Shown piece after piece: positions 39,401 to 54,400 of a DNA stretch of 64,000 nt. Each line of letters begins with the position of its first letter. Position 1 is the first letter of the stretch. Position numbers and translations under genes: made by a program. The notes beneath the pieces are model-generated. The model had not been told where the DNA came from. It saw only the letters and a list, made by a program, of their open reading frames with translations, and searched no databases. The DNA comes from Branchiostoma floridae (lineage: Eukaryota > Chordata > Leptocardii > Amphioxiformes > Branchiostomatidae): positions 12,822,613 to 12,886,612 of the forward strand of contig NC_049979.1 in NCBI RefSeq assembly GCF_000003815.2. Reading direction: 5' to 3'.

Positions 39401-42400
39401 CTAACAACAATTGCAGACTAACAACAAAGCCCAGTAACTAATGCTCAGACTGGTTGACAGGTGGTGGGGATGTGTTTGCATCTGATAAAAACGGGGTCTT
39501 ACAACAAGGGGCTCCATAGTCCACAGCTACATAGTCCACAGGAAGAAGGTGGCTTTGTGTTGAAATATGGAAGATGATGATGAACAGACTTTGAAAATGG
39601 TGTTCATAAGTATGAATTCTTTGGAAAAGTTTGATCCACTTGCTACTAAGTGATGCCACTACACCAAACAAGTTGGTTTCTGTAGACTCATTAGGCTATT
39701 TTCCCCATTTGTTGTATCATGGGTACCTCCCAACTCTCCTCAACAACACTTATATATGACTGACATTGAAATGGCATTGGGACACGTCATTCATGGTGTT
39801 CATTTTTTGACAGCACTTGTATAACCCTTCTTTAGTGGTAAGTTGCTGGGGCCTATCAAGTTTGTAGGAGGCATTTCTTTTGTACCATAGTTATGGCAGG
39901 CAGTGGAGTTGTGGCATTCTTGTTTCTCTAGGCCCCCACAAAATGACAAATTGGACATGTGCCAACATGGGAAGTTTGGAACAGGCCATAATTGGCTCAA
40001 ACATGGGAGTTGGACAATGTTATCTTTGTTTGCTCTCAAACTTGTATCCTCCCCCTAAACTGACCAATCACAGCCCAGACAGGTGAGGTAGAAAGGTGAG
40101 GTTTGTTTCCGTCCAGCACGTCACATATACATCAAAGGCAAGAACTGAACTCAAGGTTATCGCTCTTACCCACGTAATGTCTGTGTCTACACATCACTCC
40201 ATAGATTTTTGTGCAGCGTTTGTTTCTCTGCTAGAAATGATATCGCACTTTGGCTGTTGTCTCATGAAAAGAGCAAATAATTGGACTCTGGCAATAACAA
40301 AGCTAAGTCAACTTTTGGTCCAGGTTATATTTAACTTTTTGTCTGGATGCCATGCAATGTACACAAAAAGCCTGGAGCCTATGTGAGCATGCACAGGTCT
40401 TCCCAAACACACTGGCATTAGGTCTATAAGTCACTTTACCAGCATTTTAGTCAAGTCTCTTGAGCAAATCACTGGCTAAGACTTTCTTTCAACAGGTATT
40501 CGATGTAGCATCATGAACCACTGTGGCAGTATTGTGCACTTCAGAATTACAGAATTAGTTAAGATAACTTTTTTAAAAAGACATTTAGGAGCCAGGCTAT
40601 TTCTGGCTGAATGGTAGTAACTCCTTTTCAGATGCCTTTATATGTGTGCTGCATCTTTAGTTTGTATGAAAGAGGGTTGGCATTGTTTTGGTCATGTTCC
40701 TCTGGTGTCTATGCTGTGTTCTCTACAGGCAATCAGTTATTTGTACCTGTTTTACAAATCTTCTGCAATGTTGAAAGTACACTGATAGGAAATAACTTTC
40801 AACTACCAAACTTAGGATGGGGCCTTACAATTTTGTTTTCTACCCCAAATCTGCCAATACAGCAGTTGTCTTGGAATGATGATATGGTAGAAGAATCTTA
40901 AATCTAGCGGTTTAAAAAACAACGAACCTAGTTTTACAGTTGCATTGTTCCCTGACAACCTAAGTGATAGTTGTATGGATGTGGGCATACTTACAGGTGT
41001 CATTGACTTTGCTCTTTTCAGAAAAGACAAAGTAGGGAAGCTTTTGTTGACAGTCATACCACAATGTACACGTACATGTCTCTTATCATGGTTTATCCTA
41101 AGTATCAGACTTTGCTCACGTCTGTGTCTGCAGATTTGGACCAGGTAAAGGTCATGTGTAAAAGTATTGATCAATGAATCAAGAAAAATAGTTTAAAATT
41201 GGGAGATATACAGGTATTGATACATTTCAGATATGATTTAGTTTGGTAATCTTCATTCTTTCTGTTACCCTGAATGTATAGGTATGTCATGTATGCAAAT
41301 TATACATGTATATGAGAATAATGCCATTATCAAACTGATCTTAATGATTTTATTGTAATGTAAACTTGAATCCTAGTGTGCACATAACCCAGAACATGTG
41401 CAGTAAGAACACGTGTGGAGCCACACCAGTCCTGATTTATCTAAATATAATCTTTGAGCCTATTTGTTGACTCCCACATAGTAAAAGTGCATGTGGTGAT
41501 TTAATTGTGGACTTGGTGAATCATTAACTTTATGTTGATAACCTGGGATGTTGATGTTCAGAGGAGAACACAAAATAGAAAGAACCTTGCAAGTCTAATA
41601 AGTAGTTGAGTTTAATTGTAGTAACTTGTACAGTGTCCTTGTGCAGATTTCTATGGTGGATGAACCTATACTTACCAAAATTTGGGAAAATGTCAAGGAA
41701 AATGTTGTCTTGTTCTTTGAGAGGTGAACTTGCTGTCAATGCTTGTCTTTATTATCACATACTGTACCACACTTTTATTGTATAGAAAATTGGAAGCTTT
41801 CTGTGGAACGAGCATGACTATGTTGATAAAGTCTTGGATACCTCAGGCTCTGACAACTCCAGTACCCCACTCATATGTGATACACTGATGAAGTCGGGGG
41901 CTCTGATGTAACATATTAAATTTATGGACTATGTTGCAGGAACAGATTCCACATCTGTTCTTAGAAAGATTGGGATAGATTGTAGTTTTAGGGAGTCCTC
42001 CCATACCAATGAAGATAAGCACACTTCCTTGCCAACACCAACAGAGCACCTCCATGCACAGATAGTAGCCAGAACATATAGGACTGTCCCAACAGATTCC
42101 TCAGGATGGGAGTCATCCTGATTGGCTTGGAAGTCCTGATAAGCCCTGTTACAGTGGCGTTGGCAAGCTTCCCTCACAGTGGGGCTGGTTCTGTTCCTTA
42201 TTCTCAAATCATAATGTGTCAGGAACAGTAAAATCAAATGGCCTACAAGTCTTATTGAGTGTTCACAGGCTTTGAAATGTTGAACTAGAATACAGTAAAC
42301 ATCAAGCAGATTAAAATGGGACTGAGCAGAGCACTTTGGACTAATGCTTGTAGCCTTTCACAGACTACACCTATATATCAGATATTTTGTGAAAATGTAT

Positions 42401-45400
42401 ATTGAAAGGTATTAATATGTAGAATGCAATTAGATGTCTCCAGGAACAAAGGTTCCCAGAATTCTGGCTCAGTATTCTCCAGAATTCTGGCTCAGTTCCC
42501 AGAATTCTGCAGAATTCTCCAGAATTGACTTTGTTCCTGGAGACATCTAATTGCATTCTACATATTAATTACCTTTCAATATACATTTTCACAAAATATC
42601 TGATATATAGGTGTAGTCTGTGAAAGGCTACAAGCATTAGTCCAAAGTGCTCTGCTCAGTCCCATTTTAATCTGCTCGATGTTAGTAATATCCTAAAACA
42701 TCAATAAAATCATTTAAGATCAATTACTAATTTAGGAAAAATTTAGGGAGAGATAAGAATTCAAAATTGATGATGTAGTTGGTTATCAGATATCCTCCAG
42801 TCCCACCAGATAACCAGAACTGCCATTATTTGGGGCTGATCAGTCCTAAATAAATGCCCTATTTCATCCCTATCCACAGAGGAGCCTTAGCAATGTTGCC
42901 AAAGGTAACCAGTGGACTGACTTGTTGACAGCTTGCTGATAACATTCCCTGGAATATAAGCAAGTTTCCCCGCCATGCACTCTTATATCACATTGTTAAG
43001 TTGATATAGTCAAGATAGGAGTCCCGATATCTTGAAGAAACTTTTTATCTTGAAAGTTTCCAGGGGACAACCCAACCCTTTTATCATGCATTGAGGTTTG
43101 AAAAGACTTTGATGTTGGGAGTTTGGATAAAGAGAGGTGGGCAGGTGTCATCAATTTTTACTTTCATTTTGTTGCTAATTGGCTTTTAATTCCTGACAGC
43201 TCTCTAACTCTATATTTTTGCTGCAAGATAAAGCAAAATGAATTATGATATGTAGATAAATCCACTTCATGGCACATGTCTACCTGGCCCTTTATAGCAT
43301 TGATGTTGTGCCAACATGACATTTATACTATAGGATATGCTCAAAGCTGTTTTGATGCAATATTTTACTTTTTAAAGCAAAGACTACCTTTCCTGGTAGC
43401 TACATCAAGGCTTTCACCACCCTATATGTGCTCACCTTCACAACTCCATTAAAAGCTAATCATTCTCACTGCCAGTGCCAAACACCAGCTGCATGCCATG
43501 TTGTGTGCTTCTCTTTTGAGTGTTTTGAATAGTAATCAGGCTTGCTAGTCTACAAGTTGATAACACAGCAGCTTTGTCCCCACTGATTTGCCATGAACCC
43601 TTGTTGTGTCTCTAACCTATCCTGTTCAGCTGACAAAGTAGGAAAATTGGCTGTTATACCAGCTAACAGGAGGGACTAGTTTGGCATGCAACTGTCCTGT
43701 GACTGTGGTCCCAGCAGAAAATATTACTCCATCTAGGGGAGTAAATAACAGCACACAGGACTGCCAGTATTACCCAGGAGGCTGCAGGTTTTCCCAACTG
43801 ACACTTTGATTTGTTCTGGAAGCTTAGTTGTGTTGACTCTGGATGATGCATTTAAAACCTGGGGATATTTTGAAAGCAACACCAACAACAGCTGAAGGCA
43901 AGAAACCTGTTTTGTTCAGCAAAATGTCAGTGATCTTAAATTCTGATGAGGACATCCACTATCTTGCCATGTTGATCATAAGGTTTTAAGAGAAGCAGTT
44001 ACATGTATAATCAGTTATAAACTTTACATTCATGTCAAATTCTGTTAGCTAATTACAGCAAACAGAATAGTTACAACATTTCAATAATTATTACCTTTCA
44101 TTTTCATTCCGGTACATGTTTGAGATAGATCAGGATGAATCTTTATAACCAACGACATTACTATACAAGAGAGTCATATCCCGAAAGGTTACAGCCTAGA
44201 AAAGGAGGACTGGTACCTACAAGAACAAACTCTTCTGGTAAATTCTTATCTCTTGGAAAGAAACCACATGTTGTGACCAAGATGACTCAGAATCACATCA
44301 GCAGGCCTGCCCAACCTTCTGATGTTCTTCTGCCCAGGTCTGGTAACAGGACCCTGCCAGGAGTCATCCAGGGACTTGTGGTTTGAGGGTTGCCAGGCAA
44401 GTCAGCAGTTTCCCTCCAGCAGCTCTTTCCAGCTTTTCCTGTCAGGGAAAATTACTGCTGAATGACTACTTTCTATCAACATTCTTGTACCATTGCATAA
44501 CCTGACAGAAGTCCTTGATTAAGAAAATGTGTCGGACAACTTTAATACAGTATCCAACAATGATATGGCACAATTAGCCATATCCAATTCTGTAGCCATT
44601 TAACATACAAATCATAGAGAGAGCTTCATACTTATTACCCTGGAGGCCATCCTGGATGGGCAGCTAGGACCTACCCTTTAAAGGGTAGCGATAACTCCTT
44701 CGGGCTTAAACTCCCACGGAGTGCTAATGTGAGATTGTCGGGCTGACTGCCTTGGCTCCCCGAACAAAACTTGCTAACAAACCACGCTAGCTATCCGGTC
44801 CTGTCTGGCTCCCAGGGTACATACTTATCTGCTTCCTTATCCTTTTCTTTTTCCTCCCGCTTTGTCATTAAACATATTTTGGTCCTTGCATTTGTTTTCT
44901 GCTGATGGAAATGGGAAATATTGTTCCTGAACAAAACTCTTATTTTCTTTAGTATACCTTTCCACACGAGGCTTGGTAACTATTAGTTACCTTACTTCTA
45001 CCTTACTTCTTGGAAGACGTTTGTGTGGGTGGGTGGTGCTTGTCATGTAGATGTGTCTTGGAAGGGTTGCAAGATATGAGTTCACATACAGTATTATATT
45101 ATTTTGTGTTATGGTGATCTCACATGACCCTGCAAACTTTTAAAGTCCCCTGGTAAGTAGAGAGGGTGGAACTTGCAGCTAACATCCATTACATTTTGTA
45201 TAGTCTGGCAACAGAGTCTTCATGAGCAATGCAGAATCATGGACTGCTTTCTTGAAAAATCTTCACGTCTTACTGTTGAGAACACATGATCTGTTCAAGT
45301 AAACCAATGAGTCACACCCGAGGCAGTTAGAGATGAGACATTGCATCTGTAAGTTGATTTAACAGAGAATTCGCAAAGAGATGACAATAAGGAAGTGAAG

Positions 45401-48400
45401 ATTATGCTTTCTCATCTCCTGGGTATGTGTCCTAATTGTAAAGGTCAGCCTGGGGGCCTCTTTAAAACCTGATGGATCATATCTCATGCCTGGAAGGGAT
45501 TACAGCTTAAACAAATTAAAGTTAAACTATGGCTTTACTCCTTGACAATGATGGGGTTAAAAGCGTCTGTTACTTTAATGCCTACATACAACCACATAAC
45601 ATGCGAAGGGATTTCTTGGTGTATTGTATTTCTGTTTCTATGCTAATTTTCGATACCACAATCGATGCTTAAGATGATACTTTGCCTATGTCGCTTTGTT
45701 GTTGATACCTGTTTGTCATTTAATAAAAATTACCACATGACAACCAAGACTTAGTGGCATATGTACATTATCAGCAAAGTAATGAAGGGAAAACATGGTT
45801 CAGAAGATAGAGGGTTTTAGGATTAGTGGCCAATGATAGTTTGAGCATAGATTTGCAGGGTGTGCTCGATGATGTGGAGATGGTAATCAGTGAAAGCAGG
45901 CAGAATTGTTAGTACTAGTGTTGTCTGTATGTAATGCTTGTTACATAGTGATCTTGGCATCTTAATCATGTGGAGGGTTACCAGGGAAACCATGGTCAAA
46001 TGTTGGTGCAGACTTTATCATCATTCCTCTGCCATCGTCTGCCAATCAATCATCAGGACTTGTGGGTTGTATGGCATCTTCACAACCTCTACACTGCTGG
46101 TAATTAAACATTTATCTTACTTTACCCAGGAACCTAAACTTCCTGGCACCAGCGAGGCCTGTGTGTTTGGCTGGCTGTCAAGCCCAGAGCCTTCTGCAGC
46201 CATGTGGACCAGTTTCTGCTGGGACTTTCCTTACCACTCCCTCTTCTTCTGTCAGTTAGTTTTGAAGGCTTGAAATACACAACACAGATCAGACCATCAT
46301 GCTAGATTTATGGATGGGTGTGAAGTGCTCATAACTGTGCAGGAACTGAGTGGCATTTGTGAGGGTGCTCGTATTGCATTATGTTCTGACAATTTCTTAG
46401 ATTCTAGACAGAAAAAAAGTTTGCTGGAACATTTGTAGCTGTCCACATATAACCTGTTATACATGTAGTAACATACTCCTGTTTGAAGCCCAGTCTCACA
46501 TTGCAAGAGAGAAAGCATATACATGTACATGTACATCAAATCATGTTATTGGCTCTTTAGTAGGGTGAAACGCAAGAGGCGAGTAGAAACCATCTCTTGC
46601 GGCTGCTGCATGGATTCGAACATGGGCCCGCCAGCTCAGGAAACCAATGTCGCTTACTACTAGGCCAAAAGATCCGGACCAGTTGGACTGGACATTCTGT
46701 CATTGCAATGTGTGACACATTTGTACAAGTAAAGCTTCGCAAAGGTTGTTATTTTGCTAACAGGTTGGCTTACATTCTTTCATTACTACCTGTAGTAAGG
46801 GTCACTTACCTCCCTGAAGTAGGCTAAAGAGGGAGTATAAACACAATGCCATTAAACCTTAAGTGAACAGAAAAGTCTTAAGTTAATCCCCTCATGACTG
46901 TGTTATTGCTTTTAGTGATCATAAAACAACACATGTTAAATATTCTCTTCTTTTTTTACCATGCATTTCCATCTAGATATCCAAAGAATCATTAGAATCA
47001 TAAGAGAATACTTATCTGATTCCTCTACTTGAAGTCAGTTTGTCATATATTATGAACAAACACAGAAATCACATTAGTGTGACCAAAGTTTTTGTTTAAA
47101 AAGCTTCTCATAGAGCCTGGGTGGCAGTCAGCCTGTCCATTTGTTTTGTGAGTTTCTCCACAAAAGTGTGTTATCACAGCAGAAACCTTCAACAGCTTTT
47201 ATCAAAGAGTGACTTGTGTCTGTCCACACTTTAAATATTTTCCTTTTAGCAAACACCTATATTTGCCAACCTGCACAGGTGAAGGACCCGCATTAACCCA
47301 GCCGCCCTTGTTGTTTCTTCCCCTTGTTGTTTCTTCCACACTCTGAGGTCCATTTGTTTCACATTTCCAGGTCATCGTCATTCACTGCTTTGTTTTGAAT
47401 TCTGCTTCCCTATGTCATTGCCTTTCACTTCACTGCCACTGTAGGCTGTCTCAATCATTTCTAGTGAAAGTCTCTTATCCTGTATTAAAGTATTTCCAAC
47501 AAGTTAGGGAAGGTCGTTTCCTGGCTTCATCTGTGGCAATGTCTTCTATAGACTTAACACATTGTAACCCACAAGACTTAGTTCCTGTCATCATATTGTA
47601 AATTCCTCCCAGCAATGTTCTGACTGCCTCCAACTATGATTATGAAAGGAATTCCAACCAGTGGATTAAAAACAAATTTTATCAGAAATAAGAAGAAGGC
47701 TAACAGGGATGATGGGGTGCACCTGACCCCTCCTCTATGAGGCTAATGAAATGAATGAATGTCTTCATTAACGGTGTGTGCAAGCCTCATCATGTAATGT
47801 TAGGCAGATTTAAATCAGGCAGTTTCTGCTGCTGTTTGACATTATGTGCCTGACAGTTATGATGCTATTCTCCAAAGCACTGAGTGGAGAAGGAAGCATT
47901 AGTCAGCAGCATCCACCATCATCAGTAGGCAAATCCTGCACACCTGTCTCATTCACAGAATAAACAGATTCATGTTACATTACCGGTAATCTGAAGGTCA
48001 GGAAGTTTAGTTTGCTTTGTCAAAACTTCAAACTTTTAAGTTCAAAGTAACTGTGGGATATGCCACTTCCACACTTTTGTCACAGTCTTCTGTCTGTTTA
48101 CGTGACAGACCTCACGTTCTTTGCTAACATCTGCACTTGTTGTTCTACTTGTCCTTGCATTGTCTGATAAGCCACTTCCTCTTGGATGGAATCATCATAC
48201 GATATGTGGGGTGTTGTTTTCTTTGCTGAGTCACTTTGCAAATGCACTGTTGAATTTGATGTCAATACTCCATGTCTCATCTTGGGCAGTACTGCCACTG
48301 GTATGTCGATATTGAAAAAGAATTGAACTGCCTTTTCATGTGCACTCCTCCTATTAAGTATGGAGGAACTTCACAGCTCTCAGAAGGACCAAGGAAATTT

Positions 48401-51400
48401 GACTAAGAGGTGAACATGTTGCTGATCAGACAGTAATGTGAGGTAATTACATGATTGGTCGTGGCTGGTTAGTAGAAGCAGTAGACAAATCAGTTCCACC
48501 TGTGGAGTGTGATGGCTCAGGATGCTGACTGGGCCTTGTGCACCTGTCAGAAGGATGGGTATATCTGTCAGTTGTAAATAGATTTGTGTTTGTAAAAGAA
48601 AGGCAATCAGTACACATTGGATCTTATTAAGTATGTACCAAACAAACTGATGCCTGCATGATTCTATGTATGATTAGGGAACAAAGTACTCAAAGAAAGC
48701 TATGTGCACCTGTAGTCTCCACCAGATACAATGTACCTTGTACTGTCTGCGTTATTATTTTCCCAGAGTGGTTCCTTAGAGAAGGTTATTTACAAATCTT
48801 TTCAATGAATATCTTAACAATACAGAGTTTGGTGAAGGTTAGTCCTCGCTCGTTTTGCCATTGCCCTCATATGATAAATGTGTCCTTCTACACGACCATG
48901 ACTTATTTTGAGAAAGTTTGTAAGCTAGATGTAGAGAAGCAGGAAGTCAAAGTGAGAGCTTGGGAAGATGGCACACACTGGTACAGAAGTGTCTTCTTCC
49001 TGGCAGGTATTGATGACACATGAGTCATTTTGAAGCTGTCACACACCTTGATTGCTGTTGGTCAGTCAGTTTCCCCTCATGTCTGATCACCAAATGCAAA
49101 GCAATTGACATTGTCTTACAGTCACAGCAATACATCCTGAGATCTTTAAGACTTGCAGTCATCCACAACTGTAAGGTTTATGGTTCCAGGAAAGGTACAA
49201 GAGACTGACTAAATCCTTTTAGTCCTAGGAATGTGGTCTTAGCAACAGTTACAATTACACTTTGTAGCTTTTCACAGCAACATACTATTTTTTCTAGGAA
49301 GTGGAATGTTCATGTAGACCTCCTTGTCATCACAAATGTAGTTCTCAATGATAACAGTTAAGTACCACAATTAGTTTGGATGACAATGCTAAGTGTTTCT
49401 TCCCACAAGTAAGGTAACTGCTACTCGCACCAGATTCCTGACTAGCCAGAAAAGGAACTCAGCTAAAGGTTGAACCATATCAACGTTCAATTTGTCTCCC
49501 TGCCCAAGTATAAATAAATGCTGGAAGCAGTTATGTCAAGCATTACACTGTAAGGCTTTACCATTACCATAGAGATGTGCAGAGCAAGTGAGTTTTGGTG
49601 TCTGTTTATACTTCCTGTTAACAGAGTGCCTGCAACAACCACTTTACTGGACAGAAAAAGTGGAAACGGTCAGAAACGGCTCAAAAGAAAAATGTAAACT
49701 GTAAGATCATTGACTTCTGCTGGCTATCTGTCCTTCACAGGTTGTTGTGACCAATCAAATCACCACTCGATTCAAGGCATCCTGGGAAGGTCCACACTAT
49801 GATGTGCCGTCTGGTGACGTAGCTGATGGAAATGGTGCCGGTTAGTATCTTCCCCTTACAGTTCTGTTAGTAACATGCATAGTATCACAAAGGCTCTCAT
49901 GTCTCTCATAGGATACCTTATCGGCTCCCATCCTGACAAGGCTTTTTTATTCCTGTTGTGTGTCAGGTGCATCTGCAGCTGTGGATGGTGGCTATGTGAC
50001 GGCTGCGCTGGGGAACACCTGGAGTCACAGCGTGAACACCCGCCTCATCGTGCAGTACCTGGATGACAAGCACAGGGAGGTAGGGACATGTCGCGGAGCA
50101 ACTTGCACCATCATTTCTTACATGTCAGGGCTCAAAATACTGTTTTCTGTATACCTGCTCTGGTGCAAGTAACATTGAAAATTACCTGCACCAGACAAAT
50201 TTTGCCTGCCCACTCTGAGCTTAGGAAGTATGAATCATACTAAAATTGTTCAGGAACCATTGCTATATTTTCTTTTATCCTTTATCAATGCAGCTGATAA
50301 CAATCCGTACACACCTATATCAAGGACATTTTTGTATAAAAACCAGTACATTGGCCAGTGCAGGTTAGGTGCAGGTAGACGTCAGAAATACCCGCACAGC
50401 TCCAATTTTACCTGCACTAACCTGCATATGCAGGTGGTATTTCGAGCCCTGCATGTGCTGTAGTACAGCCTTGATTCTGCCACTGGCTACCACATAGAGG
50501 TCAGGTGAGGTGAGGCTGGGTGACCTCACTTGGTGGACTTTGTGTTGATGACAACCTTGTCAAATTATAAGACAAACTCTAGTGAGATTTCTTTTGTGCT
50601 GTAAAATGCAAATGCATACTGCATTGTCAGAGGTATTTTATTTTTGATACGATAATATAGACAAGATGATAATGTCTTCTCACCTGCCATTCAGATACTG
50701 GAGTAAAGTGAAGAAACATTTACATATAAGTTATTCATGTTGAGCATTGCTGTGGTTTTGTCATAGCACTACTCAGAAATGCCTTAGTGCCTTTCTGGAC
50801 GTGCATACTACCAACGAAGTGGTGCTGCTATGACAGTGCATCACTGTTATAATATTTGTGTAGTGTTGTCATTGTTTTGCCTTCCTGTTAGTGAAATGGC
50901 CATGTTCCTATAGTGACACAGGTGTGCTGAAACACTCCCTCTTGTACAAACTTTCTATACGTGGCAGACCTGAACCGGAAATGGCATTATATTTTCAACA
51001 CAGCTTACATTACAACCACCACAACTCATACCTGTTTCCTCTGATACATAGTAAGACAATCCTGAGTTGATTGTTCAGTTCTGAAACAATATAAACATGT
51101 AACAATCATAGATATTACCGGTACAATATGAAAAAGAGTCCTAGCCAATTTTACCTGGAATGGAGCTTTCATGGCAATAATACTGTACAGGTTATTGGCA
51201 TGATTGATACTGTATCACTAAAAATCTCAAAATCATAAATGTCATTGTCAATTGTCAGGTTGCACACTACAGGAAAGGACAAGTGTGTAATACAACATGA
51301 CTGTGTTGTGGTCAGGACTTGTGAACATTACAGCTGTGGGAGAATAGTTTGTCTGCATTTCCTTAGTTTTAGTTTTCATTAAGCAAACACCAAACTGATA

Positions 51401-54400
51401 TGGACAAGCGTGGGAAAGCCTGTATCCTGTGCATTTCTGCAGCTGGGCACAATAAATGCCCACTTATGTCAATGTCACTCATTCAAACTTGTTAATAGTA
51501 TAACTGCCCTAACATGTCATACCTAGCTGGAAGCAGACCTAAGAGGCACATTTCACTTTTAAGTTTTTAGTGAGCAGTACTTAAGATATTTTTCACTGGA
51601 ATGCTGTTTTTGATAATTGTCTCCAAGGATTTTGGCAATGGACATTTTCTAGTGACTAGTAAGTCATCATTGTATAATTGGGAATATTAACATCTACTTA
51701 TACATGTAGGCAGAAATACAGTCTTATATGATATCAAATCTTCATTTGTCTTCCAGGAAAGTCTTGCCATGACTGGCTGGTTGTCTTGTAGGGACAAGCA
51801 TATTAGAAACCAAGGGGACTGCAGAATTTACAAGACTTTCTTACACCTTGGTTTGAAAGTGGTTCTATGATATTGATGGATTTTTTAAATGAAAATGAAA
51901 GAAAGAAGCTTTGATGAAATAAAGGAGAGGTTGGAGATGTTGCTGATGGCTGGAACCTGAGAGGCTCTCTCCATCATTAGGGCACAAGTATGTCAGCTAC
52001 AGAGCAGCAGCTGTGTTACTCTAAGGTCATTGCACTTGAACTTCAAAACATGGACCCCAAATTGGGCCTGGAGTGGCTGACAGGCGGGGGAGCTGGGGGT
52101 TTGGTGGCAAGATAACACAGATTGATAGTGCGGACCCTGTTTACAAATGGCACTGGACCAAGCAAGTGCTGGGCAGGGAAGTAGATCAGAACAGGGTTGA
52201 AAGATGCAAGGGTGAAAGCCATGAATGGTGATATGCTACCTGTTATAAGTTTGGAACTCCCACCAATCCTGATTTCAATGCAGGAGACAGATGATGAGGG
52301 AAAAAGAACTTGATCTTGAAACTTTAGAATAAGTTAGGATTAATCGGATATGGTTTTAATCTTCTGACCATGAGTATGTTTTTACAAGGCAGTCGACTAT
52401 GCCAACACCATAATCTGGGATGATGATGATGGTAGAATGTGATGTGTCAGTGGTTAGTGATAGATGTTACAGACTGGCTGTTGGCAGTGGCCCAGGCCAT
52501 ACAGCTGGAGTTGACAGCCAGCCAGGAAACTTACATGAGCAAGTTGTTAATCAGGAGATTTTGTCATCCCTTGTTTATACTGTTCAGTGAAGTATAACTT
52601 AAAGAATGGTAATAATTAGTGGGGGAGACAGGTCTGTGATCAGTTGTTGTGTGCCTTCTGTCGTGCTGCTTCCTTCCAGGACAGCCCTTTTATATAATGG
52701 GGAGTAATGAGGAAACTTTGCAAAACAAGTTGGTAGTGTAGGATTCCAGGCCACCATGTTTGAGTTTGTTTGGGAAACTGATTAGAAGAAATTTGTGTCT
52801 TTGCTTGGTAAATATTCGCTTGAACCTATTAATGCAACAACAATGTAGAGACAAGTATTTTACTGTTATCAAGGAGAATCTGCAAGTCGTTACCTTTAAT
52901 TATCAAGGTTTAACAAATAGGTCTCTAGTACACAGCCAGGTGATGAGGGCTACATGTGGAGCAGTGCAGAGGGGATTATATCAAACTAATTTGGTTTGAT
53001 ATGCTCATCACAGACATAAGACAAAATTTATGAACATAGTATTATGTACATGTACTTCCTTGGTAATTGTAAATGGATTTAAACATAAAATGGATCATGA
53101 ATATTCTGAGGCTGACCTTATGTATGTTGATATCCATGTTATGGTAGCAACAGGTGGCAACAGGTAGGGGGTAGGAGCGGCGCAGCATTTACAGATAACA
53201 GTGGGTCATGATGCGTCATTTTAAGAAGTTCAAAGTTGTCACGTTTGAAAGATTGCCGGCGTGTATGCAATACGACAGTGAACCAAATTTTTCCCAACAC
53301 GCCAACATATTTACAGCCACATGAGTAAATCACACACTTGTGCCTGATGGTTCCGTCTACATTGCTATAGCCTTCAGGCAGGTGATGTTTTGAAAGCAAT
53401 ACCGTTTCAGCTCCTATTGTATTCTGCTGTGACTGGGGTTAGAATGGGAGTTCATTGACCCCTGGAAGGTTGTACATAAGAGGTACCACCCTGATCCGTC
53501 TAGACATGGTAATGACCCTGCAGCCTGCCCCAGCCCGTGGGTCCCGCCACTGATGAAGCTGTTTCCTTCAATCTGACAAACTTTGTTGTCTGGTGAGTTT
53601 TGCAGGCAAAAGAATTGTTTACTTGCATCTGAAGTGTCTGTGGCCATGGTCTGCCCAAGTGTAGCCTGTCAGTGCTGTGGTAAATGCTACCTGATGGTGA
53701 CTATGAGTCAAAGTACTTTGGGCACCTTGTTTGGGGACTAAACCTGAGATGGAAACTTTCACCATAATTGGCTCTGAAAGTCTGACTATAAAGATTGTTG
53801 GCAAGAAAGATTGACGAATTTGTTGCTGTTGCTGCCTGATGATTGTTTTCCTGATGTTGATTTCATGGACATAGGTTGACTTTATTTATTAGTTTTTTTT
53901 TCCATTCTTGCCTCCTTCACTGTCTTGTCTCTCCTGTTAGCCATTCTCTCAAATCCTACCATATACTCTCTGTCCCTGCAAAACACCTTGTCTCACATTC
54001 CCCCTATACACAGTGTATGACACATCTGGAAGCATGCCTATGATGGAGAGGTCAAGTTTGAAGGATCAGTAGTTACCATTATTGGCTGTGGGGGAGCTCT
54101 GAAAGGGTTAGCATTAACGTTAACAGGTGTTTTCTTGCATGCCAAACTAGTTTCAAAATCAATATCATACAAGATCATGCTACAACACTGTTTATCACAG
54201 TTACATTTGAAATGCTCACCTTTGCTTTCATTGTCTACGGCATTTGGTGTCAAGCCAGAAAAGTGAAATGTACAAAGCAAGTGCCCACGGTTTTTACCCA
54301 AGGAGAAAGCTCCTTGGTTTACCTGAGGGCATATGTCCATATTTGGTCATGTGTCCATATTTGGGTTTTTCTAAGCCAAGTTTAAAGGAAGGGCACATGC

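Larger units (their letters stand above)
30689..49740 (+). other. RAD51B: RAD51B intron 6 (19 kb)
   Basis: From the donor GTAAGT after ...LNIP to the acceptor TTCACAG before VVVTNQITT. No other protein gene is recognised on either strand. It contains the CA microsatellite, Mutator-like element, foldback, MITE and SINE listed separately. The longest open frames (33021-33545 minus, overlapping 33185-33538 plus) lack recognisable domains. Confidence 0.85.

Noticed and set aside
44135..44386. 83-codon plus-strand frame with plausible residue composition
   Set aside because: No homology recognised and it lies in RAD51B intron 6. It may be chance; transcript data would be needed.
46561..46681. Functional tRNA gene on the minus strand
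   Set aside because: A and B boxes are present, but the T arm and acceptor stems do not pair, so it is better read as a SINE relic.
48658..49023. 121-codon frame upstream of RAD51B exon 7
   Set aside because: Intronic, no domain, and no in-phase join to the RAD51B exons.
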